64,000 bases of DNA, from positions 24,504-88,503 of the forward strand of contig NZ_QREM01000008.1 in the NCBI RefSeq assembly GCF_003353015.1, written 5' to 3'. Of the stretch, positions 57,008 through 64,000 are shown in pieces. The notes under the pieces were generated by a model. That model saw only the letters and a program-made list of their open reading frames with translations. It did not search any database and had not been told where the DNA came from. Position 1 is the stretch's first letter; each line of letters opens with the position of its first letter. Both the position numbers and the translations under genes were made by a program. The stretch is from Xanthomonas arboricola. Lineage in GTDB: Bacteria; Pseudomonadota; Gammaproteobacteria; Xanthomonadales; Xanthomonadaceae.

Positions 57008-57462
57008 GGACTACCTGCAGGAACACGTACGCGACGCAGATAACGCCGGCACAGGACATATTCAATCATGGAAAACGGCACCGCGGCCCACAGCAGCGGC
57101 AGGCAGCCGAACAGCATCGCCAGCAGCAGCACATCCAGGCGTGCGGCCGTCGCATCGCCGGACACCGCGAAGGCGACTGCGAGATACAGCGCCACCACCG
57201 GCACGTAACTCAGCGCGCTCAACAACACCGTGCGCACCGCCATCCCGCCACTGCGACGCGCCGCAGCCCGCGCATCGCGTCGACCTTGCCAACGCCCGGC
57301 CAGCCATGCGCCGATACCGGCGGCGACCAACGCGGGCAGCACCCATTTGAAGGTGTCGCTCCACGGCATGGCAAAGCCCAGTTGCTGGAGCGCGGTGGCG
57401 AACACCATCGCGCCGCCACCGGCCAGCGTGCTGAGCGCAATGAACTCAGCCTGCGGGCGCAT
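57004..57462 (-). CDS. Membrane protein of unknown function in the lysAC-murL operon
   Basis: A 152-residue protein with about four membrane segments (STLAGGGAMVFATALQQLGF, WVLPALVAAGIGAWLAG, LLSALSYVPVVALYLAVAFA and VLLLAMLFGCLPLLWAAVPF) and basic loops. It overlaps lysAC by 17 bp and murL by 4 bp, so all are translated as one unit. I do not recognise the family. The context suggests a role tied to the cell wall or to precursor supply (inference). Confidence 0.8.
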   Translation of the reverse strand: MRPQAEFIALSTLAGGGAMVFATALQQLGFAMPWSDTFKWVLPALVAAGIGAWLAGRWQGRRDARAAARRSGGMAVRTVLLSALSYVPVVALYLAVAFAVSGDATAARLDVLLLAMLFGCLPLLWAAVPFSMIEYVLCRRYLRRVRVPAGSP

Positions 57463-60055
57463 CGATCACCTCTTCGCGCGGCAATTCGCGCTGGTTGTAG
57501 GTGCTGGCCATCGAGTAGCCGTAGGCACCGGCATCGGCCACCAGCATCACATCGCCCGGCGCGGTGGCGGCCGGCAGACGACGGCGCTTGCCGAACACGT
57601 CGGAGGATTCGCAGATCGGCCCGACGATATCGAAGCTGCCATCGGCGGGCGCGTCGAGCCGGCTGAGGTTTTCGATGTCGTGCCAGGCGTCGTACAAGGC
57701 AGGGCGAATCAGTGTGTTCATGCCCGCATCCAGGCCCACGCGCTGCACACCATCCTTTTCGATCACCTGGGTCACCTGCGCCAGCAGCACGCCGGCTTCG
57801 GCCACCAGGTAGCGGCCCGGCTCGATCGCCAGGCGATAGCCCGGATGCACCGCCTTGACCTCGGCCAGGCCCTTGGCCCACAGCTCCAGGTCGAACGGCT
57901 CGTCTTCGGCGCTGTACGGAATCGGCAGGCCGCCACCGATGTCGATGGTCTCCACCGTGCCGATGCGGCGCGCAAAGCCGGCCAGTTCGTCGTACATCAT
58001 CCGCCAGTGTTCGCCGGTCTCCACACCGCTGCCCAGGTGCGCATGCACGCCGGTGATGGTGACCTCCAACGTGCGCGCCACTTCCACGAACTCATCCACC
58101 CGCGTGGACGACAACCCGAACTTGGACGCCTTGCCGCCGGTATTGACCTTCTCGTGGTGCCCGTCGCCATGCCCCAGGTCGATGCGCAGCCACACGTTGC
58201 GGCCGCGGAACACCTCCGGCCAGCACTGCAATGCTTCGACGTTGTCCACGGTGACGGTCACGCCCAGCGCGAAGCCGGCTTCGTACTCGGCCTTGGGCGC
58301 GAAGCTCGGCGTGAACAGCACGCGCCGCGGCGACAGCTCGGGCAAGGTATCGAACACGCGGCGCAGTTCGCCGTGGGAGACGCATTCCAGGCCGAAGCCG
58401 GCCTGTTCCAGCGCCATCAGGATCGCCGGATGCGCGTTGGCCTTGATTGCGTAGTAGCGCTGGTCCACTGCGGCAATCTGCGCCAATGCCTGCGCACGCG
58501 CACGCACGGTCGGCAGGTGATACGCGTAACGCGGCGTGCCGGCCCTGGAGAGCGAGAGCAGATGCGCACGCTCGGCATGCCACCACGGCGTGGGCCGCGG
58601 GCGCACCGAACCGATGATCTGCCGCCAGCGCGGACCGAACACCTCGCCTTCGCTCACCGGCATCGCGCCACTGTCGATCAATTCCGCATGCAGGATCGGC
58701 AGCAGGCCATCGGCATCGGCTTCATCGATGACGAAGGTCAGGTTCAAGTCGTTGGATGACTGCGAAATCATGTGCACGCGTTCCTGCCCGAACGTGGCCC
58801 ACACATCGGAGAGCTTGTGCAGCAGCGAGCGCATGCCGCGCCCGACCAGGGTGATCGCCGCGCAGGGAACAATGATCTTGACCTTGCAGATCTGCGACAG
58901 ATCGGCCGACAACGCCGCCAGCACGTCGGTGTTGACCAGGTTCTCGCTCGGGTCCAGCGACACGGTGACATTGGTTTCGGCCGAACCGATCAGGTCCACC
59001 GACAGGCCGTGCTTCTTGAACAGCGTAAACACATCGGCCAGAAAGCCGACCTGCTGCCACATGCCGATGCCTTCCATCGACACCAGCACGATGCCGTTGC
59101 GGCGACTGATCGCCTTGACGCCCGGTACCGGCTCGGCGTTGCCGTCGATGCTGGTGCCGGGCAGATCCGGGCGCTCGGTATCCAGGATCGCCATCGGCAC
59201 GCCGGAATCGCGGCAGGGCTTGATCGAACGCGGGTGCAGCACCTTGGCGCCGGTGGTGGCGATTTCCTGCGCCTCGTAATAGTCCAGGCGGGTCAGCAGC
59301 CGCGCGTCCGGCACGTCCTTCGGGTTGGCGCTGAACATGCCGGGCACGTCGGTCCAGATCTCCACCCGGCTGGCGCCGAGCAACGCACCGAAGTACGCCG
59401 CCGAGGTATCCGAACCGCCACGCCCCAGGATCGCGGTGCCGCCATCGGCGTGTCGCGAAATGAAGCCCTGGGTGATCAACAGGCGCGTGGGCTGCGCAGC
59501 GAAACGCGCACGCCAGTCGGCGTCGGACTGCCATTGGCAGGACACCGACAGGCGCCTGGACCATTCGCTCTGATTGGGCTGCGGCGGCAGCGCCGACAGC
59601 CACTGGCGCGCATCCAGCCAGCCCATGTCCAGGCCGCTGGCATGCAGGTACGCCGCACCGATGGTGGAAGACAGCAACTCGCCCTGCCCCAGTACCTCGG
59701 CCTGCCAATCGAGCGTGCGCGTGGCCGCGCGCGCGTCGGCAACCAGGGCGTGCAAGGCGGCCAGGCGCTCGCCGAGGACCGCATCGGCATCCAGCTCCAG
59801 CTCGGCCAGGAACTGGCGATGACGCTGCTCCAGCGCGGCCACGCGCTGCGCGCTGTCGGCGGCGCCATCGGCGATCGCGGTGAGTTCGTTGGTCACGCCC
59901 GACAATGCAGACACCACCACCAGCACACGGCCACCGGTTTCCTCGGCCCGTTTGCCCGCCAGTTTTCCAATCGTGTCCCAGCGATGACGACGCGACACCG
60001 AGGTGCCGCCGAACTTGAGGACGATCCAACGATCGGTAGAGTGGGGAGCTGACAT
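57446..60055 (-). CDS. lysAC: Bifunctional aspartate kinase / diaminopimelate decarboxylase
   Basis: An 869-residue fusion of the first and last enzymes of the lysine branch. The kinase half (about 1-480) shows VLKFGGTSVS, LGRGGSDTSAAYFGALLGA and two ACT-like regulatory regions (GMWQQVGFLADVF, AITLVGRGMRS). The PLP decarboxylase half (about 495-869) has YYAIKANAHPAIL with the PLP lysine, HAHLGSGVETGEHW, DIGGGLPIPY and CESSDVFGKRR. The fusion is typical of xanthomonads. First gene of a four-gene operon that feeds peptidoglycan. Confidence 0.96.
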   Translation of the reverse strand: MSAPHSTDRWIVLKFGGTSVSRRHRWDTIGKLAGKRAEETGGRVLVVVSALSGVTNELTAIADGAADSAQRVAALEQRHRQFLAELELDADAVLGERLAALHALVADARAATRTLDWQAEVLGQGELLSSTIGAAYLHASGLDMGWLDARQWLSALPPQPNQSEWSRRLSVSCQWQSDADWRARFAAQPTRLLITQGFISRHADGGTAILGRGGSDTSAAYFGALLGASRVEIWTDVPGMFSANPKDVPDARLLTRLDYYEAQEIATTGAKVLHPRSIKPCRDSGVPMAILDTERPDLPGTSIDGNAEPVPGVKAISRRNGIVLVSMEGIGMWQQVGFLADVFTLFKKHGLSVDLIGSAETNVTVSLDPSENLVNTDVLAALSADLSQICKVKIIVPCAAITLVGRGMRSLLHKLSDVWATFGQERVHMISQSSNDLNLTFVIDEADADGLLPILHAELIDSGAMPVSEGEVFGPRWRQIIGSVRPRPTPWWHAERAHLLSLSRAGTPRYAYHLPTVRARAQALAQIAAVDQRYYAIKANAHPAILMALEQAGFGLECVSHGELRRVFDTLPELSPRRVLFTPSFAPKAEYEAGFALGVTVTVDNVEALQCWPEVFRGRNVWLRIDLGHGDGHHEKVNTGGKASKFGLSSTRVDEFVEVARTLEVTITGVHAHLGSGVETGEHWRMMYDELAGFARRIGTVETIDIGGGLPIPYSAEDEPFDLELWAKGLAEVKAVHPGYRLAIEPGRYLVAEAGVLLAQVTQVIEKDGVQRVGLDAGMNTLIRPALYDAWHDIENLSRLDAPADGSFDIVGPICESSDVFGKRRRLPAATAPGDVMLVADAGAYGYSMASTYNQRELPREEVIDAPAG

Positions 60056-60239
60056 GGAGATAGGCGTTTAGGATGAGGGGGAAAACGCCCGGTACGCCGG
60101 GCGGAACCTCCGATTCTACTGCCAATGTCGCCTGCATGACCCCGGGTGCGGTCACAGCATGCCGGCAGCCGCTTCCATCACCGCAACGGTTTGCGCTGCA
60201 ACCATCCACGCGCCTTCCATCGATCGAGATCCATGCCCC

Positions 60240-61118
60240 ATGAGCAAGCACCGCTACCTGCAACTGGATGTCTTCGGCGGCCAGCACGGCAACGGCAATC
60301 CGTTGGGCGTGGTGCTCGACGCGCAGGCGTTGTCGTCCGCGCAGATGCAGCAGATCGCCGCGTGGCTGAACCTGTCGGAGACGATCTTTTTCCTGCCGGT
60401 CAGCGCGCCCGATGCGGATTACCACATCCGCATCTTCACCCCGCGCGCCGAGTTGCCGTTTGCCGGCCACCCCAGCGTCGGCGCCGCATGGGCGGCGGCA
60501 ACCCACGGGCTGGTGGCGTTCAAGCCGGACGGCCGGATGCGCCAGCAATGTGCGGCGGGCGTGCTGCCGGTGCAGGTGATCGAGCGGCATGGCGCCCTGC
60601 TGGTGCGGCTGCAGGCACCGCGCGCGCAAGCGATCGAGACCGGCACGATCCCTGCTGCGGCGTTGCACGAGGCCTGCGCGGGTCTGCGCGTGGCCGACCA
60701 GCCGGCCGCCCTCTGGAACAACGGCCCCGGCTGGTGGCTGCTGGAACTGGCCGACGCGCAGGCGGTACGCCAGGCGATGCCCGATCTGGCTGCGATCACC
60801 CGCCTGACCCAGGCCAGCGCCGCCACCGGCCTGGCCATCTACGCGGCGCAGGCCGATGGCGACGCGGACCTGGTGGTGCGCGCCTTCTGCCCCGGCGACG
60901 GCATTGCGGAAGACCCGGTCACCGGCAGCGCCAACGCCTGCATTGCCGCGCGCCTGCACGGCCAGGGCCGCGTGCCGGGCGAGGCGTCGCGCTACGTCGC
61001 CAGCCAGGGCCGCGAGGTCGGCCGCGACGGCCGTGTCCACGTGGAGGTGGACCACCAAGGCGAGGTCTGGATCGGCGGAACGACCAGGCAAGTGATCGAA
61101 GGCCGTATCGATTGGTAA
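60240..61118 (+). CDS. PhzF family isomerase-like protein, copy 1
   Basis: A 292-residue PhzF-fold protein, related to the phenazine enzyme that shifts a double bond. It opens with YLQLDVFGGQHGNGNPLGVV. The catalytic Glu47 is in NLSETIFF, followed by FTPRAELPFAGHPSVGAA. The second half has FCPGDGIAEDPVTGSANACIA, the full conserved motif. ATG 60240 was chosen over an upstream ATG in the same frame. No phenazine genes lie nearby, so the substrate is unknown. 31 bp before copy 2. Confidence 0.9.
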   Translation: MSKHRYLQLDVFGGQHGNGNPLGVVLDAQALSSAQMQQIAAWLNLSETIFFLPVSAPDADYHIRIFTPRAELPFAGHPSVGAAWAAATHGLVAFKPDGRMRQQCAAGVLPVQVIERHGALLVRLQAPRAQAIETGTIPAAALHEACAGLRVADQPAALWNNGPGWWLLELADAQAVRQAMPDLAAITRLTQASAATGLAIYAAQADGDADLVVRAFCPGDGIAEDPVTGSANACIAARLHGQGRVPGEASRYVASQGREVGRDGRVHVEVDHQGEVWIGGTTRQVIEGRIDW

Positions 61119-61149
61119 GCTGCCGCGCCCTGTTCGCGGAACCGCCACC

Positions 61150-62031
61150 ATGACCACCCGCCGTTTCCTGCAACTGGATGTGTTCTCCGCCCGCCCCGGC
61201 AGTGGCAACCCGCTGGCGGTGGTGCTGGATGCCGAAGGCCTGGACGATGCCGCGATGCAGGCCATCGCACGCTGGACCAAGCTGCCGGAAACCACCTTCG
61301 TGTTTGCGGCGCCGGATGCGCACAGCAGCTACCGGCTGCGGATGTTTTCGCCGCAAAAGGAAGTGCCGTTTGCCGGCCACCCCAGCGTGGGCACCGCCCA
61401 TGCGGTGCTGGAGGCCGGCCTGGCCGCGCCCGACGACGGCGTGCTGATCCAGGACGGCATCGCCGGCCAGCTGCCGCTGCGCGTGGAGCAGATCGCAGGT
61501 CACCGCAGCATCGCCATCCGCACCCCGCGCGCGCGCGTGGCCGAGCAGGTGCAGGCGGACGATCCGCGCCTGCGCGATGCATTGCGCGGCTGGCCCCTCG
61601 GCGGACTGCCGCCCGCGTTGATGGACGGCGGGCGCACCTGGTGGGTGGTGGAACTGGCCAGTGAAGCGGCACTGCGCGGCCTGCAGCCGGATTGGGACGC
61701 GATCGCCGCGCTGGCCGAATCCACCGGCAGCATGGGCGTGTTCGCCTACGCCCGCGCCGCAGCGCCCGGTGCCTACGAGCTGGCGGTGCGCGCCTTCGTC
61801 GGCAATGGCCGGCGCTTCGAAGACGCCGCCTCCGGCGCGGCCAACGCGGTGCTCGCCGCCTGGCTGGACAGTCGCAACGCACTGCCGGGCAGGGAACGCC
61901 GTTATGTGGTCAGCCAGGGCCGCGAGATCGGCTTCGACGCCCTGCTGGAACTGCGCATCGATGCGGAGGGCGATGTATGGTCCGGCGGCCAGGTGCAGAC
62001 GGTGATTCGCGGCACGCTGGATTGGGCGTGA
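61150..62031 (+). CDS. PhzF family isomerase-like protein, copy 2
   Basis: A 293-residue paralogue of the preceding gene (FLQLDVFSARPGSGNPLAVV; Glu47 in KLPETTFV; FSPQKEVPFAGHPSVGTA). The late motif is degenerate: RRFEDAASGAANAVLA in place of EDPVTGSANA, so the D-P-V-T-G loop is changed. That suggests a different substrate or altered activity. It follows copy 1 on the same strand and ends before a strong terminator. Confidence 0.9.
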   Translation: MTTRRFLQLDVFSARPGSGNPLAVVLDAEGLDDAAMQAIARWTKLPETTFVFAAPDAHSSYRLRMFSPQKEVPFAGHPSVGTAHAVLEAGLAAPDDGVLIQDGIAGQLPLRVEQIAGHRSIAIRTPRARVAEQVQADDPRLRDALRGWPLGGLPPALMDGGRTWWVVELASEAALRGLQPDWDAIAALAESTGSMGVFAYARAAAPGAYELAVRAFVGNGRRFEDAASGAANAVLAAWLDSRNALPGRERRYVVSQGREIGFDALLELRIDAEGDVWSGGQVQTVIRGTLDWA

Positions 62032-62075
62032 TCGCGCCAGATCCTGCGGGCTGGACCATGCCTGCGCCGGAACGA

Positions 62076-62103
62076 AAAACGCTGCGGTCTCCCGCAGCGT
62101 TTT
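62076..62103 (+). terminator. Bidirectional terminator after the phzF pair
   Basis: AAAACGCTGCGG (62076-62087) pairs perfectly with 62092-62103 across a TCTC loop. The A-run on one side and T-run on the other fit a Rho-independent terminator in both directions, between the convergent phzF and glycine-zipper genes. Confidence 0.88.
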
Positions 62104-62157
62104 CCTCGTTCAAGCGGCCGATGGCGATCACCTGAGCACGGCGCGCTACCGCACCGG

Positions 62158-62754
62158 TCAGTCGGGACGCACGTCCACGCGCACGCGGATGCGGTCGCCC
62201 GGGTTGTAGTCGCTACGCGTGTGGTAGGTGCGGCCGGCGTATTCGTACGTCACGTCGTAGCCATCGACACGATCGCGCTCGCGGCGGTAGGACACCGGCT
62301 CGCAGACGCTGACATTGCCCTGGTAGTTGCGGTTGTTGGCTTCGTAGATCGAGCGGCCCGCCGCGACGCCGGCCATGGTGCCGACCGCCGTACCGACCAG
62401 ACGGCCATTGCCGCCACCGACCTGGCTGCCCAGTACCGCACCGGCGATGCCGCCGATCACGCTGGCCACCCCGCGATTGGATACGCCGGCCTGGCCGTAG
62501 CTGCCGCCATCGCGGTAATAGCCATCGTTGCTGGTGTAGTAGCCGTCGGCCGGGCGGTTGTAGCAGCGTTCGCTGCTGCGCTCGTTGTACGCATCGGTCA
62601 CGATGATCGGGTCCACGCGCACCACCCGCGCGTATTCGTAGCGACCATCCTCGTAGTTGCCACGTCCGTTGTAGCCGCTGTCATAGCGCTGCGCGGTTGC
62701 ATTGCCTGCAACGGCCAGACCCACCACCAGAGCACCAAGCACGAGAGTTTTCAT
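62158..62754 (-). CDS. Glycine-zipper 2TM-domain envelope protein
   Basis: A 198-residue exported protein. A signal peptide (MKTLVLGALVVGLAVAGNATA, cleavage before QRYD) is followed by a Tyr/Gly/Arg/Asn-rich region. The glycine zipper VASVIGGIAGAVLGSQVGGGNG then AVGTMAGVAAGRSIYE is of the kind found in SlyB/Rickettsia 17-kDa-type outer-membrane proteins. No lipobox Cys is seen. Probably an envelope structural protein. Confidence 0.9.
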   Translation of the reverse strand: MKTLVLGALVVGLAVAGNATAQRYDSGYNGRGNYEDGRYEYARVVRVDPIIVTDAYNERSSERCYNRPADGYYTSNDGYYRDGGSYGQAGVSNRGVASVIGGIAGAVLGSQVGGGNGRLVGTAVGTMAGVAAGRSIYEANNRNYQGNVSVCEPVSYRRERDRVDGYDVTYEYAGRTYHTRSDYNPGDRIRVRVDVRPD

Positions 62755-62899
62755 TGCAGCAGCTTCACAGGGAGGACACGCAGCCGATGCTCGGCCTGCG
62801 CCAGTGAAACCGCCCTGAACCGAACCGCCCCTGCAAAGCCCTATTCAGGTCGCCGCCAGCTGCGTGCGCCGGCAAGCATCGCCGGCGCACGCACAGGGG

Positions 62900-63340
62900 T
62901 CACGCCTGGTTGGAAAACTCGCTTTCCAGGCTGATCGGCACCGCGCTCAGCGCCTTGGACACCGGGCAGTTCTTCTTCGCGGTGTCGGCCAGTTCGCGGA
63001 ACTTGGCTTCGTCGATCCCCGGCACCACGGCGCTCAGCTTGAGGCGGATCTGCGACAGCTGCGGGCCGCCTTCCATCGACAGGTCCACGTCTGCACGCGT
63101 CTCCAGCGAGGTGGGCGGAAAACCGGCTTCGCTCAGCTGCGCCGACAATGCCATGGTGAAGCAGCCGGCGTGCGCGGCGGCGATCAGTTCTTCCGGGTTG
63201 GTGCCCTTCTCGTCGCCGAAGCGGCTGTTGAAGGCGTAGCGCGTCTTGTCCATCAGCCCGCTCTGCGGCGTGCTGAGCTGGCCCTTGCCGGTCTTGAGGT
63301 CGCCTTCCCAGTGAGCGGTGGCGTGACGTGAAATACCCAT
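62900..63340 (-). CDS. OsmC family peroxiredoxin-like protein
   Basis: A 146-residue thiol peroxidase of the OsmC type, acting on organic or hydrogen peroxides. It opens MGISRHATAHWEGDLKTGKG, the usual OsmC N-terminus. The redox Cys are Cys60 in HAGCFTMALS and Cys125 in KKNCPVSKAL. GTNPEELIAAAHAGC is the family core. The start at 63340 has a GGAG site upstream. Complete. Confidence 0.94.
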   Translation of the reverse strand: MGISRHATAHWEGDLKTGKGQLSTPQSGLMDKTRYAFNSRFGDEKGTNPEELIAAAHAGCFTMALSAQLSEAGFPPTSLETRADVDLSMEGGPQLSQIRLKLSAVVPGIDEAKFRELADTAKKNCPVSKALSAVPISLESEFSNQA

Positions 63341-63405
63341 TGCGATCTCCTGCGATGAAAGGAGCGGCCACGATAGGCGAGTGGATGTTATGGCGTGGTG
63401 GCTGG

Positions 63406-63445
63406 ATTCGGGAATCGGGAATCGGGAATCGGGAATCGGGAATCG
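63406..63445. repeat. 7-bp tandem repeat (AATCGGG)n
   Basis: The unit AATCGGG occurs four times perfectly (63413-63440), with a variant first unit ATTCGGG and a partial last unit. It is the kind of simple repeat used for VNTR typing. It lies in the gap between the osmC and pyrB genes. Confidence 0.93.
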
Positions 63446-63564
63446 TAAGAGCAGGCTGCGCGTGCGTTCTGATGGCAAGGGCTGTGCGAGCGTCTGCGCG
63501 AAGACGCTCGGCCGGCGGCGACCGCGACCGCATTGCGGGTCTGCGGTCGCGTTGCTGCGCTCGC

Positions 63565-64000
63565 TCAGCCGAGCAGGGTTTCCAGTACGGCCATGCGTAC
63601 CGCCACGCCGTTGGCGACCTGGCGCAGCACGCACGATTGCGCGCCATCGGCGACTTCGTCGGTGATTTCCACGCCACGGTTGATCGGGCCCGGATGCAGC
63701 ACGGCGGCATCACGGCCGGCGCGTGCCAGGCGCTCGCGAGTGAGTCCGTAGTCGGCATGGTACTGCTCCAGCGACGGCACCAGGCCTTCTTCCATGCGCT
63801 CGCGCTGCAGGCGCAGCATCATCAAGGCGTCGGCACCGTCCAGCATGGCGTCGAAGTCCTGGCCGACCACGCAGCCGTCCAGCATGGCGTCGTCGGGCAG
63901 CAGGCTGGCCGGACCGCAGACGCGGATCTCGCCGGCACCCAGCGTGCGCAGCGCATGCAGGTCCGAACGCGCCACGCGCGAATGCTTCACGTCGCCGACG
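63565..64000 (-). CDS. pyrB: Aspartate carbamoyltransferase catalytic chain, 5' part outside the window
   Basis: C-terminal 144 residues of PyrB, the committed step of pyrimidine synthesis. The aspartate-domain sequence VGDVKHSRVARSDLHAL starts at the window edge. MMLRLQRERM and AVLHPGPINRGVEITDEVADG, with the active-site Pro loop, are diagnostic. The stop is at 63565. The N-terminal carbamoyl-phosphate domain lies beyond base 64000; the gene is not truncated biologically as far as seen. Confidence 0.96.
   Translation of the reverse strand, partial: VGDVKHSRVARSDLHALRTLGAGEIRVCGPASLLPDDAMLDGCVVGQDFDAMLDGADALMMLRLQRERMEEGLVPSLEQYHADYGLTRERLARAGRDAAVLHPGPINRGVEITDEVADGAQSCVLRQVANGVAVRMAVLETLLG

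Noticed and set aside
63406-63445. Heptamer array considered as a CRISPR or terminator
   Set aside because: The unit is 7 bp and has no spacers and no dyad symmetry; it is a simple tandem repeat.

Overview
The window is about 64 kb of GC-rich chromosome from a plant-associated xanthomonad, most likely Xanthomonas. Three kinds of evidence support this. There is a perfect HrpX-type PIP-box promoter in front of a candidate type III effector. There is a lipase with a C-terminal XVIPCD-like domain, the targeting tag of the antibacterial type IV secretion system of Xanthomonadales. The MurD2/MurL route to D-glutamate sits beside a fused aspartokinase/diaminopimelate decarboxylase, a combination known from xanthomonads. 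The first 29 bases are Nextera transposase mosaic-end sequence, so the contig starts with an artefact that cuts gltX. No rRNA, tRNA or CRISPR array was found.

Layout: 0-9.8 kb carries truncated gltX, a DUF3616 protein, a nitrilase-type hydrolase and a GNAT protein, then creB-creC-creD with a CreB-type operator before creD, then rlmJ and a second GNAT gene. At 9.85-11.8 kb lies an acquired patch upstream of mfd: a 459-residue candidate effector with PIP box and -10 element, flanked by dispersed repeats, an EcsC-family fragment and a transposase fragment. mfd fills 11.9-15.3 kb. A chemosensory operon (15.8-24.2 kb) encodes a STAS protein, CheA, a poly-HAMP receptor without a periplasmic domain, CheW, a REC-EAL protein, CheR and CheB. 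No stand-alone CheY is present, so c-di-GMP hydrolysis is a plausible output.

From 24 to 35 kb are a phospholipase D-type cardiolipin synthase-like protein, an M13 lipoprotein peptidase, gpmA, endonuclease V, a pirin, and cstA with its small partner. The region 35.1-35.9 kb is a non-coding mosaic of tandem and palindromic repeats. It is followed by a HAD phosphatase and then a two-gene unit (36.9-38.9 kb): an ankyrin lipoprotein and the XVIPCD lipase, read here as an immunity/toxin pair. After a DUF819 membrane protein and small genes come mocA and the paoABCD periplasmic aldehyde oxidoreductase operon (41.3-47.5 kb).

The right end holds an MDR dehydrogenase, a Cache-like sensor diguanylate cyclase, ssb, ispB and a dienelactone hydrolase. 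A tightly overlapping operon lysAC - membrane protein - murL - murD2 (reverse strand, 60.0 to 54.3 kb) couples diaminopimelate and D-glutamate supply for the peptidoglycan stem peptide. Two tandem phzF paralogues, a glycine-zipper protein, an OsmC protein and the 3' part of pyrB finish the window.
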